From positions 38,014,956 through 38,078,955 of the forward strand of contig NC_053392.1 of the NCBI RefSeq assembly GCF_905171765.1: a stretch of DNA of 64,000 nt. The letters are read 5' to 3'. The notes beneath the pieces are model-generated. The model searched no databases. It worked only from the letters and a program-made list of their open reading frames with translations, and was not told the DNA's origin. The position numbers were made by a program, and so were the translations under genes. Each line of letters opens with the position of its first letter. Positions within the stretch are counted from its first letter, which is position 1. The DNA comes from Bufo bufo. Its lineage: Eukaryota > Chordata > Amphibia > Anura > Bufonidae. Positions 55,779 through 64,000 of this stretch are shown here, one piece after another.

Positions 55779-58103
55779 CTAGACGACTTCTCTTCTCAGT
55801 GGTGGTGATGGTGACCACAACTCTTCCTCTTCCTCTTCACGCCCATCTACGGCCTGATCCAGCACTCTTCGCAGGGCACGCTCCAGGAAGAAAACAAATG
55901 GGATGATGTCGCTGATGGTGCCTTCAGTGCGACTGACTAGGTTTGTCACCTCCTCAAAAGGACGCATGAGCCTACAGGCATTGCGCATGAGCGTCCAGTA
56001 ACGTGGAAAAAAATTCCCAGCTCCGCAGAGGCTGTCCTAGCACCCCGGTCATACAAATACTCGTTGACGGCTTTTTCTTGTTGGAGCAGGGGGTCGAACA
56101 TTAGGAGTGTTGAATTCCAACGTGTCGGGCTGTCGCAAATCAAGCGCCTCACTGGCATGTTGTTTCGCCGCTGGATATCTGAAAAGTGCGCCATGGCCGT
56201 GTAGGAACGCCTGAAATGGTCACACACCTTCCTGGCCTGCTTCAGGATATCCTGTAAGCCTGGGTACTTATGCACAAAGCTTTGTACAATCAGATTCAAC
56301 ACATGTGCCATGCACGGCACATGTGTCAACTTGCCCAAATTCAATGCCGCCAACAAATTGCTTCCGTTGTAACACACCACTTTGCCGATCTCCAGTTGGT
56401 GCGGAGTCAGCCACTGATCCACCTGTGCATTCAGGGCTGACAGGAGTGCTGGTCCGGTGTGACTCTCTGCTTTTAGGCAAGTCAACCCCAAGATGGCGTG
56501 AAACTGTTGTATCCGGGAGGTGCAATAGCCCCTGGGGAGCTGGGGGGTGCAGTTGATGTGGAGCAAGACGCAGCAGCAGAAGAGGACTCAGCGAGGAGGT
56601 TATCGAAGAGGATGGAGTAGGAGGAGTAGAGGAGGTGGCAGCAGGCCTGCCTGCAAGTCGTGGCGGTGTCACCAACTCCTCTGCAGAGCCACGCATTCCA
56701 TGCTTGGCAGCCGTCAGCAGGTTTACCCAATGCGCAGTGTAGGTGATATACCTGCCCTGACCGTGCTTTGCAGACCAGGTATCAGTGGTCAGATGGACCC
56801 TTGCCTCAAAACTGTGTGCCAGACATGCCATGACTTCCTTTTGCACAATCGAGTACAGGTTGGGGATTGCCTTTTTTGCAAAGAAATTTCGGCCGGGTAC
56901 CTTCCACTGCGGTGTCCCAATAGCTACAAATTTTTGGAAGGCCTCAGACTCCACCAGCTTGTATGGTAAAAGCTGGCGGGCTAAGACTTCCGACAAGCCA
57001 GCTGTCAGACGCCGGGCAAGGGGGTGACTTCGTGACATTGGCTTCTTACGCTCAAACATGTCCTTGACAGACACCTGACTGTGGGCAGATGAGCAGGAAC
57101 TGCTCAAGGCGAGAGACTGAGTGGCGGATGGTTGAGAGAGGGCAAGGAGGACAGCAGTCGTTGATGTGGCTGAAGATGCTGGACCAGGAGGAGGATGGCG
57201 GCTTTGAGTTTGTGTGCTGCTTGTACTCATGTGTTGATCCCATAGGCGTTTGTGATTTGAGATCATGTGCCTTCGCAAATCAGTTGTACCTAGGTGGGTG
57301 TTGGACTTCCCACGACTCCGTTTCTTTTGGCACAGGTTGCAAATGGCATCGCTGTTGTCAGAGGCAGACACACAAAAAAAATGCCACACTGCTGAGCTCT
57401 GCAATGACGGCATTCTGGTGGTGGCAACAGCATGCGTTGATTGGCGTGCTGTCTGGCTGACCCCGGGTGCCGATGCATGCTGTCTGACTGTGCCACTAGC
57501 TCCTTGAGAAGACCTCCTCCTGCTTCCAACTCGTCTCCTCCTCCTCTCTGTCTCCCCAGCTGAACTTTCCCCCTGTTCTTCTTCTCTTCGAGCGGGCACC
57601 CACGTGACATCCACGGACACATCGTCATCATCAACCGCTTCACTTGTATCTGACAACTCAGCAAAGGAAGCAGCAGCGGGTACAACATCATCATCATCAC
57701 ACCGTACGTCCATGTGTGTAATGCTGCCTGACTGAGACATATCCCTGTTATCTCCATCCTCTGGCAATAATGGTTGCGCATCACTCATTTCTTCCAACTG
57801 ATGTGTAAATAACTCCTCTGACAGATCAAGTGAAGCAGCTGTGGTGCTAGTGTTGGTGGTGGTGGCAGGCGGGCGAGTGGTAACTTGATAGGTGCCCGAA
57901 GCTGAGCTGGAGGAGGATGGTGCGTCAAGGTTCCAAGCGGAAGCTGTAGAAGATTGGGTGTTCTGTGTTAGCCAGTCAACTATGTCCTCTGAACTTTTCG
58001 AGTTCAGGGTACGTGGCCTCTGAACACTGGGCATTATTCTAGGGCCAAAGGGAATCACAGGACCACGACGGCCCCTGCGGGGTGGCCTGCCTCTGCCTGT
58101 CAT
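55779..58103 (-). pseudogene. hAT-2 transposase, frameshifted, catalytic Asp lost
   Basis: Starts MTGRGRPPRRGRRG at 58103. After a Ser/Thr-rich region it has a BED finger (SAVWHFFCVSASDN, AICNLCQKK, TDLRRHMISNHK) at about 57230-57395, the first catalytic Asp in VHLTTDTWSAKHGQG (about 56790), then a frameshift near 56600. Frame 55946-56566 continues with VVCYNGSNLLAAL, where the Asp of the usual CDN/TDN motif is Tyr, the C/H motif HVPCMAHVLNLIV and TRWNSTLLMF. Another shift in the A-run near 56007 leads to 55779-55988. The C-terminal dimerisation domain is not found. Confidence 0.88.
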
Positions 58104-58129
58104 TTTTTTTAGATTAGTTTAGTTGTACT

Positions 58130-58803
58130 ATGCGTGCAAGCTACTGTGACACCAGATATGAGTGGCACTGTGCACTGGCAAAAGTTGGCAGAGTAGATGC
58201 TGTAGGCCTGACACACACGCTTGCAGACAACTAACTGCTATTCAATCTATTACAGTCAAAATTTTATTATTTTTTTTAATGTAATCTACTGTGACACCAG
58301 ATAGGAGTTGCGCTGGTGACACTGTGCACTTGCAGGGCCTAAAACACACACGCGTGCAGACAACTGACTGCTATTATTTTACAGTCAAAATAGTTTTTTT
58401 TAATTTTTATATAATCTACTGTGACACCAGATAGGAGTTGCGTTGGTGACACTATGCACTTGCAGGGCCTGAAACACACACGCGTGCAGGCAACGGACTG
58501 CTAATATTTTACAGTCAATTTTTTTTATTTTTTTTTATGTAATCTACTGTGACACCAGATATGAGTTGCGCTGGTGACACTATGCACTTGCAGGGCCTGA
58601 AACACACACGCATGCAGGCAACTGACTGCTATTATTTTACAGTCAAAATTGTTTTTTGTTTTTTTTATATAATCTACTGTGACACCAGATAGGAGTTGCG
58701 CTGGTGACACTATGCACTTGCAGGGCCTGAAACACACACGCGTGCAGGCAATTGACTGCTATTATTTTACAGTCAAAATTGTTGTTTTTTTTAAATGTAA
58801 TCT
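58130..58803. repeat. 5' tandem repeats of hAT-2
   Basis: About six units of 110-120 bp, each with aatctactgtgacaccagat, gagttgcgctggtgacac, tgcacttgcagggcctgaaa, cacacacgcgtgcagg and ctattattttacagtcaaaa. The last unit breaks off at taatcta, where Ngaro recombinase codons begin. Confidence 0.9.
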
Positions 58804-59309
58804 ATGGCTTTCTCAGACCAGGCGAGTTCAACTGCACTACAACGTGCAAGAACTATCTGAGGAAGAACCAGCTGTCATGGGATGGGTCATGTTACATTCT
58901 TACTTTAACGCCCACAAAGACGGCCAGAGAGGGTCAGCTCACAGAGGTTAGATACTTCCCCACTGGTAATAAATGGTGTCCAGTTATGGCGTTGCAGGAA
59001 TGGATGCGGTTTATTGGAGCAGCCTCGGGGGATGCTCCTCTGCTAAGGCTGGGTTCTGCGCCTTTGAGTTGTCAGAACTTTCTCAAATTTATCTGCATAT
59101 TGTTGAGGAATGTTGGTATCAGCCACAGTTCCATCACGGGGCATTCATTTCGCATTGGTGCGGCTTCGGCCGCCTCCAAGCACAACGTCCCGGTGCATAT
59201 TATCAAGAAGTTGGGCAGGTGGCAGTCGGCTTGTTATGCACGGTATATACCAAATCCGCAGTGTGAAATGTTCAATGCTTTCAGGGATCTGGTTTTGTCA
59301 TTTTGTTAA
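58804..59309 (+). pseudogene. Ngaro tyrosine recombinase, C-terminal catalytic part
   Basis: The frame is open from 58752, but sequence before about 58804 belongs to hAT repeats. The catalytic set is visible: Arg in YGFLRPGEF, His-X-X-Arg in ITGHSFRIGAAS, Trp in KKLGRWQS and the nucleophile Tyr in CYARYI. This order (R...HxxR...W...Y) is that of tyrosine recombinases of DIRS/Ngaro/Crypton type. It would integrate a circular DNA copy. The N-terminal part and the upstream RT are missing. A Crypton is less likely because of the A/B split repeats. Confidence 0.85.
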
Positions 59310-59345
59310 TAAACACTATTGCCCTGAGCTATGTTTGTGGTTTTT

Positions 59346-59716
59346 GGCCCCTTTAGCCTAGCCTCTGTACAGCAGTCTCGGCATACCCCTACTGCTCAAG
59401 GTAAAGTAGGTAGGTAGGTAGGCGTACTTATCATTAGCCGACCCAAATACAAGTTATAGGCAAATGACTATTTGCCGCATTTGTGTGAAGGGGAGGCGGG
59501 GCTATACTGCTTATAAGCCGCAGCCTCCTCCTCACCTTACCGGCGGCTCGTTTCTGCCCCACCCTCCCAAGTCCCTCTTATTTTAACTTCTCAATGGGGT
59601 GGGCCCCTTTAGCCTACCCTCTGTACAGCAGTCTCGGCATACCCCTACTGCTTAAGGTAAAGTAGGTAGGTAGGCAGGTAGGTAGGCGTACTTATCATTA
59701 GCCTACCCGAATACAA
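59346..59716 (+). repeat. Ngaro right terminus B1-A2-B2
   Basis: B1 59346-59452 and B2 59602-59716 share ggcccctttagcct, ctgtacagcagtctcggcat, a (gtag)n run and cgtacttatcattagcc. A2 (59451-59556) sits between them and repeats A1. B1 and B2 differ by a few bases and the length of the gtag run. Confidence 0.88.
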
Positions 59717-59739
59717 ATATATCAATTCAATTATTTTGT

Positions 59740-60721
59740 CCCATTCCTAAGTTACTTATATAGTCTACTTCAGTGCTGGACTCACTATACTGCTGGTGGA
59801 GTCGCTGTGTACATACATTACTTATCCTGTACTGATCATGAGTTACATCCTGTATTATACTCCAGAGCTGCACTCACTATTCTGCTGGTGTAGTTACTAT
59901 GTACATACATTACTTATCCTGTACTGATCCTGAGTTACAACCTTTATGATACTCCAGAGCTGCACTCACTACTTTGCTGGTGCAGTCACTGTGTACATTA
60001 CATTACTTATCCTGTATTGATTCTGAGTTACATCCTGTATTATACTTCATAGCTGCACTCACTTTTCTACTGGTGGAGTCATTGTATACATACAGTACAT
60101 TACTTACACTGTTCTGATCCTAAGTTACATCCTGTTTACTTCAGAGCTGCACTCACTATTCTGATGGTGGAATCACTGTATACATATATTACGTACCCCG
60201 TATTGATCTTAAGATACATCTGCTGGTGGAGTCGCTGTGTCCTGTACTGATCCTGAGTTACATCCTGTATTATACTCCAGAGCTGCACTCACTACTCTGC
60301 TGGTGCACTGTGTATATACATCACATTACTTATCCTGTATAGTGTTGATCGCAAATATTCTAATCACAAATTTTTATCGTGAATATTGGAACTTCGAGTA
60401 TTCGAGAATATCTAGAATATAGTGCTATATCTTTTCATCAGTATCCATGATCCCTCACTGCTTATTGCTTGTGGGCCAATGAGAAGGCTGCAATATCTTT
60501 GACTTTAGGAGTAGTGTTGATCGCAAATTTTTGTATCGTGAATTTTTATTGCAAATTTTCCGATTGACGATTTAAGCAATCAATAAAATAATGACTGGAG
60601 ATCACGAATTCTCGAATTCTCAAATATAAGATGAATATTTGCCCAAATATTCACTAAATATTGCAAATTCAAATTTTTCCCCTGCCGCTCATCACTGATC
60701 CTGTACTGATCCTAAGTTACT
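59740..60721. repeat. Satellite of roughly 90-100 bp, about six units
   Basis: Units contain ctccagagctgcactcacta, ctgctggtg.agt, gtacatacattacttatcct and gtactgatcctgagttacat. The array is interrupted by the MITE at 60340-60697 and resumes for part of a unit to about 60721. Sequence from 60722 to 60811 (tgtcacgagggtgttacgac onward) is unassigned. Confidence 0.85.
60340..60697. mobile_element. Small hAT MITE (358 bp) in the satellite
   Basis: Starts tagtgttgatcgcaaatatt and ends, on the minus strand, CAGTGATGAGCGGCAGG. The 8-bp TSD atcctgta is exact at 60332-60339 and 60698-60705. AT-rich with attcgaatatt-like motifs and cttgtgggccaatgag, relating it to the larger MITE at 10508-12026. No coding capacity. 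Confidence 0.88.
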
Positions 60722-61329
60722 GTCACGAGGGTGTTACGACCTATCGCTGACCGTGTTGTGCCTGGGGTCAGAAGGTCGCAGCGGGTGGCTACTCACTCGG
60801 TTTCAAGAGATTAGGGATGAGCGAACCCGAACTGTATAGTTCGGGTTCGTACCGAATTTTGGGGTGTCCGTGACACGGACCCGAACCCGAACATTTTCGT
60901 AAAAGTCCGTGTTCGGGTTCGGTGTTCGGCGCTTTCTTGGCGCTTTTTGAAAGGCTGCAAAGCAGCCAATCAACAAGCGTCATACTACTTGCCCCAAGAG
61001 GCCATCACAGCCTTGCCTACTATTGGCATGGCTGTGATTGGCCAGTGCAGCATGTGACCCAGCCTCTATTTAAGCTGGAGTCACGTAGCGCCGCACGTCA
61101 CTCTGCTCTGATCAGTGTAGGGAGAGGTTGCAGCTGCGACGTTAGGGCGAGATTAGGCAGATTAACTCCTCCAAAAGAATTCATTCTGTGATCGATCTGC
61201 AGCTGTGGATCATTGAAGTGCTATTATTGACTTGCTCACTTTTTTGAGGCTGCCCAGAGCGTTTTTAGATCACTTTTTTTCTGGGGTGATCGGCGGCCAT
61301 TTTGTGACTTGTGGTGCGCCAGCACAAGC

Positions 61330-62380
61330 TATCACCAAGTGTATTTAACCATCGATAGCGTGGTTATTTTGTGCTATATCCTACATCAGCTGCAGGCTGA
61401 GCCTGTGTCACCGAAGTGCATTTAACCATCAACAGTCTGGTTATTTTTTGGCCATATACTACATCAGCTGCAGGCTGAGCCTGTGTCACCAAAGTGCATT
61501 TAACCATCAACAGTCTGATTATTTTTTGGCCATATACTACATCTGGTGCAGGCTGAGCCAGTGTCACTCAAGTGCATTTAACCATCAACAGTGTGGTTAT
61601 TTTTTGGCCATATATTACATCAGGGGCAAGTTGAGCCTGTCACCCAGCGCAAAAAAAAAATAGACCTGACATTTCTATTCAACCAAATCTGTACTGTTTT
61701 AGCTGGTCAAGTTATTTGTAGTGACCTTAAAAGCACACTTATTGTTCTGGGTTGAAAAACTATTCCCAAATTTGCCATTCTCAAAATAACTAGTTTCTGG
61801 TATTTTAGGCCTACTTGAAATCTATCCCAAAAAGAATATCTTACATTGAAGGTACAGATAGTGTCATTCAGAAAAACCTAAGACACACGCTAGCGTGCTG
61901 ATAGAAGTCTGATTCTGTGATTAAACCTATACCTGTCACACAGAGCAAAAAAAAACAGGTCTCACATCTCTATTCAACCAAATCTGCACTGTTTTAGCTG
62001 GTCAAGTTATTTGTAGTGACCGTAAAAGCACACTTTTTGTTCTGGGTTGAAAAACTATTCCCAAATTTGCCATTCTCAAAATAACTAGTTTCTGGTATTT
62101 GAGGCCTACTTGAAATCTATCCCAAAAAGAATATCTTACATTGAAGGTACTGATAGTGTCATTCAGAAAAACCTAAGACACACGCTAGCGTGCTGATAGA
62201 AGTCTGATTCTGTGATTAAACCTATACCTGTCACACAGAGCAAAAAAAAACAGGTCTCACATCTCTATTCAACCAAATCTGCACTGTTTTAGCTGGTCAA
62301 GTTATTTGTAGTGACCGTAAAAGCACACTTTTTTTTCTGGGTTGAAAAACTATTCCCAAATTTGCCATTCTCAAAATTGT
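61330..62380 (+). repeat. Leader repeats of hAT-1 copy 2
   Basis: 61330-61640 holds four units with agtgcatttaaccatcaaca and ctacatcagctgcaggctga. 61680-62380 holds two and a half units of about 308 bp including tgttctgggttgaaaaacta, cctaagacacacgctagcgt and ctattcaaccaaatctg. In copy 1 only one and a half such units precede the transposase, so copy number varies between copies. Confidence 0.85.
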
Positions 62381-62394
62381 GGTGAACGGGAACA

Positions 62395-64000
62395 ATGAGG
62401 AAAACATCTAATAAGGGACGCGGACGTGGACATGGTTGTGGTGGTGTTAGTGGACCCTCTGGTGCTGGGAGAGGACGTGGCCGTTCTGCCACAGCCACAC
62501 GTCCTAGTGAACCAACTACCTTAGGTCCCAGTAGCCAGCAGAATTTACAGCGATATTTGGTGGGGCCCAATGCCGTTCTAAGGATGGTAAGGCCTGAGCA
62601 GGTACAGGCATTAGTCAATTGGGTGGCCAACAGTGGATCCAGCACGTTCACATTATCTCCCACCCAGTCTTCTGCAGAAAGCGCACAGATGGTGCATGAA
62701 AACCAAGCCCATCGGTCTGTCACATCACCCCCATGCATATCAGGGAAACTGTCTGAGCCTCAAGTTATGCAGCAGTCTCTTATGCTGTTTGAAGACTCTT
62801 CTGCCAGGGTTTCCCAAGGGCATCCACCTAGCCCTTCCCTAGGGGTGGAAGAGATAGAATGCACTAACGCACAACCACTTATTTTTCCTGATGATGAGGA
62901 CATGGGAATACCACCTCAGCACGTCTCTGATGATGACGAAACACAGGTGCCAACTGCTGCGTCTTTCTGCAGTGTGCAGACTGAACAGGAGGTCAAGGAT
63001 CAAGACTGGGTGGAAGACGATGCAGGGGACGATGAGGTCCTAGACCCCACATGGAATGAAGGTCGTGCCACTGACTTTCAAAGTTCGGAGGAAGAGGCAG
63101 TGGTGAGACCGAGCCAACAGCAGAGCAAAAGAGGGAGCAGTGGGCAAAATCAGAACACCCGCCGCCAAGAGACTCCGCCTGCTACTGACCGCCGCCATCT
63201 GGGACCGAGCACCCCAAAGGCAGCTTCAAGGAGTTCCCTGGCATGGCACTTCTTCAAACAATGTGCTGACGACAAGACCCGAGTGGTTTGCACGCTGTGC
63301 CATCAGAGCCTGAAGAGAGGCATTAACGTTCTGAACCTTAGCACAACCTGCATGACCAGGCACCTGCATGCAAAGCATGAACTGCAGTGGAGTAAACACC
63401 TTAAAAACAAGGAAGTCACTCAGGCTCCCCCTGCTACCTCTTCTGCTGCTGCCGCCTCGGCCTCTTCTGCTGCTGCCGCCGCCTCGAGTTCCCACCTAGC
63501 CACCCTCGATCCCTGGCCCTGAATGCCAGCATTTCTAAACTACTGGCCTATGAAATGCTGTCATTTAGGCTGGTGGACACACACAGCTTCAAACAGCTCA
63601 TGTCACTTGCTGTCCCACAGTATGTTGTTCCCAGCCGCAACTACTTCTCCAAGAGAGCCGTGCCTTACCTGCACAAACAAGTGTCCGATAAAATCAAGTG
63701 TGCACTGCGCAACGCCATCTGTGGCAAGGTCCACCTAACCACAGATACGTGGACCAGTAAGCACGGCCAGGGACGCTATATCTCCCTAACTGCACACTGG
63801 GTAAATGTAGTGGCGGCTGGGCCCCCCAGGCGGAGAGCTGTTTGGCGCACGTCCTTCCGCCGCCAAGGATCGCAGGGCAACATTCTTTGCCTCCTGTCTC
63901 CTCCTCCTCCTACTCAGCTTCCTCCTCCTCTTCTCCCACCTGCTCATCCGGTCAGCCACACACCTTTACCACCAACTTCAGCACAGCCCGGGGTAAACGT
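62395..64000 (+). pseudogene. hAT transposase of copy 2, N-terminal part
   Basis: Starts MRKTSNKGRGRG at 62395 and is open for about 360 codons, covering the N-terminal region that is broken in copy 1 and the BED finger (AWHFFKQCADD, CTLCHQ, RHLHAKH). At about 63485 a deletion of roughly 145 bases compared with copy 1 shifts the frame. Sequence from there to the window end continues the protein in another frame (ISKLLAYEMLSFRLVDTH, then VHLTTDTW near 63740). Two extra C residues at about 63822 compared with copy 1 would shift it again. The rest lies outside the window. Confidence 0.88.

Larger units (their letters stand above)
52492..58803 (-). mobile_element. hAT-2 element, reverse orientation, right end lost
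   Basis: The left end starts tagagatgtcacaaacataa at 52492 in the middle of the Ngaro first frame and continues with cgaacggc/gcgaac-rich subterminal sequence. The element contains a 3' tandem array (52840-53102 continued at 54785-55110), a transposase on the minus strand (55779-58103) and a 5' tandem array (58130-58803). No terminal inverted repeat is found at the right; the last repeat unit abuts recombinase codons at about 58804. A nested MITE occupies 53111-54784. Confidence 0.8.
51369..59716 (+). mobile_element. Ngaro-type tyrosine-recombinase retrotransposon, internally lost
   Basis: Four repeat blocks in the order A1 (51369-51474), B1 (59346-59452), A2 (59451-59556), B2 (59602-59716) reproduce the split direct repeats of Ngaro elements. 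A starts aagttataggcaaatgacta; B contains ctgtacagcagtctcggcat. Between A1 and B1 are a SAP-like first frame (52035-52491) and the end of a tyrosine recombinase (58804-59309) in the same orientation. The RT/RNase H region is absent; a hAT element (52492-about 58803) lies in its place, its right end lost, so insertion was followed by deletion. Confidence 0.85.
60812..64000 (+). mobile_element. Second copy of the 18-kb hAT family, cut by window end
   Basis: Begins tagggatgagcgaacccgaa, matching 17920 onward; the 8 bases before it (60804-60811) are caagagat, the expected but untestable TSD. It has the same order: subterminal sequence, tandem repeats (61330-61640), a leader with three copies of a roughly 300-bp direct repeat (61680-62380, marked by actgttttagctggtcaagt), then the transposase gene from 62395. 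The satellite region, if present, lies outside the window. Confidence 0.9.

Noticed and set aside
58752..58803. Start of the recombinase frame at 58752
   Set aside because: These bases belong to the last hAT-2 repeat unit; the recombinase-like sequence begins at about 58804.

Overview
The window looks like repeat-dense DNA from a vertebrate with a large genome, most likely an anuran amphibian (inference). One intact host gene is visible, a single-exon type 2 (bitter) taste receptor on the minus strand at 50160-51134. Nearly everything else is transposable elements, many nested, several with exact target-site duplications (TSDs). No bacterial-type operons, CRISPR arrays, rRNA or tRNA genes were seen.

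Layout. 1-1160: decayed hAT transposase C-terminus. 1292-2130: probable non-autonomous hAT element. 2377-8148 and beyond: a degraded endogenous retrovirus on the minus strand (integrase, RNase H, RT, protease, Gag from left to right, then a Lys-type primer-binding site and part or all of the 5' LTR), with a 190-bp foldback in its leader. 8698-15473: a Ty3/Gypsy chromovirus (minus strand, two LTRs, 5-bp TSD cttcc), itself split at 10508-12026 by a 1.5-kb hAT MITE (8-bp TSD). 15479-17911: unassigned, with a possible LTR. 17920-36156: an 18.2-kb hAT transposon with an exact 8-bp TSD (gttaccac), a broken transposase gene (19350-22644) and a 13.1-kb array of a 141-bp satellite inside its 3' region. 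37430-42361: a second copy of the same chromovirus family (TSD ctcat). 42912-49655: a head-to-head pair of Penelope-like elements with 2991-bp inverted arms, RT plus GIY-YIG endonuclease, a hammerhead ribozyme in each arm, and a 14-bp TSD. 50160-51134: TAS2R. 51369-59716: a tyrosine-recombinase retrotransposon with the A1...B1-A2-B2 split repeats of Ngaro elements, invaded by a second hAT family (52492-about 58803), itself invaded by a hAT MITE (53111-54784). 59740-60721: a roughly 90-100-bp satellite interrupted by a small hAT MITE (60340-60697). 60812-64000: a second copy of the 18-kb hAT family, cut by the window end.

How it fits together: insertions are layered (retrovirus <- Gypsy <- MITE; Ngaro <- hAT <- MITE), so relative ages can be read directly, and the two Gypsy copies act as empty-site controls for each other. 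The Gypsy family carries a 10-nt self-complementarity between its primer-binding site and its LTR, the signature of Tf1/sushi-type self-priming. The standout objects are the satellite-bearing 18-kb hAT, the Penelope dyad with ribozymes, the Ngaro wreck with its hairpin series, and a retroviral Gag-region frame that carries a RanBP2-type zinc finger.
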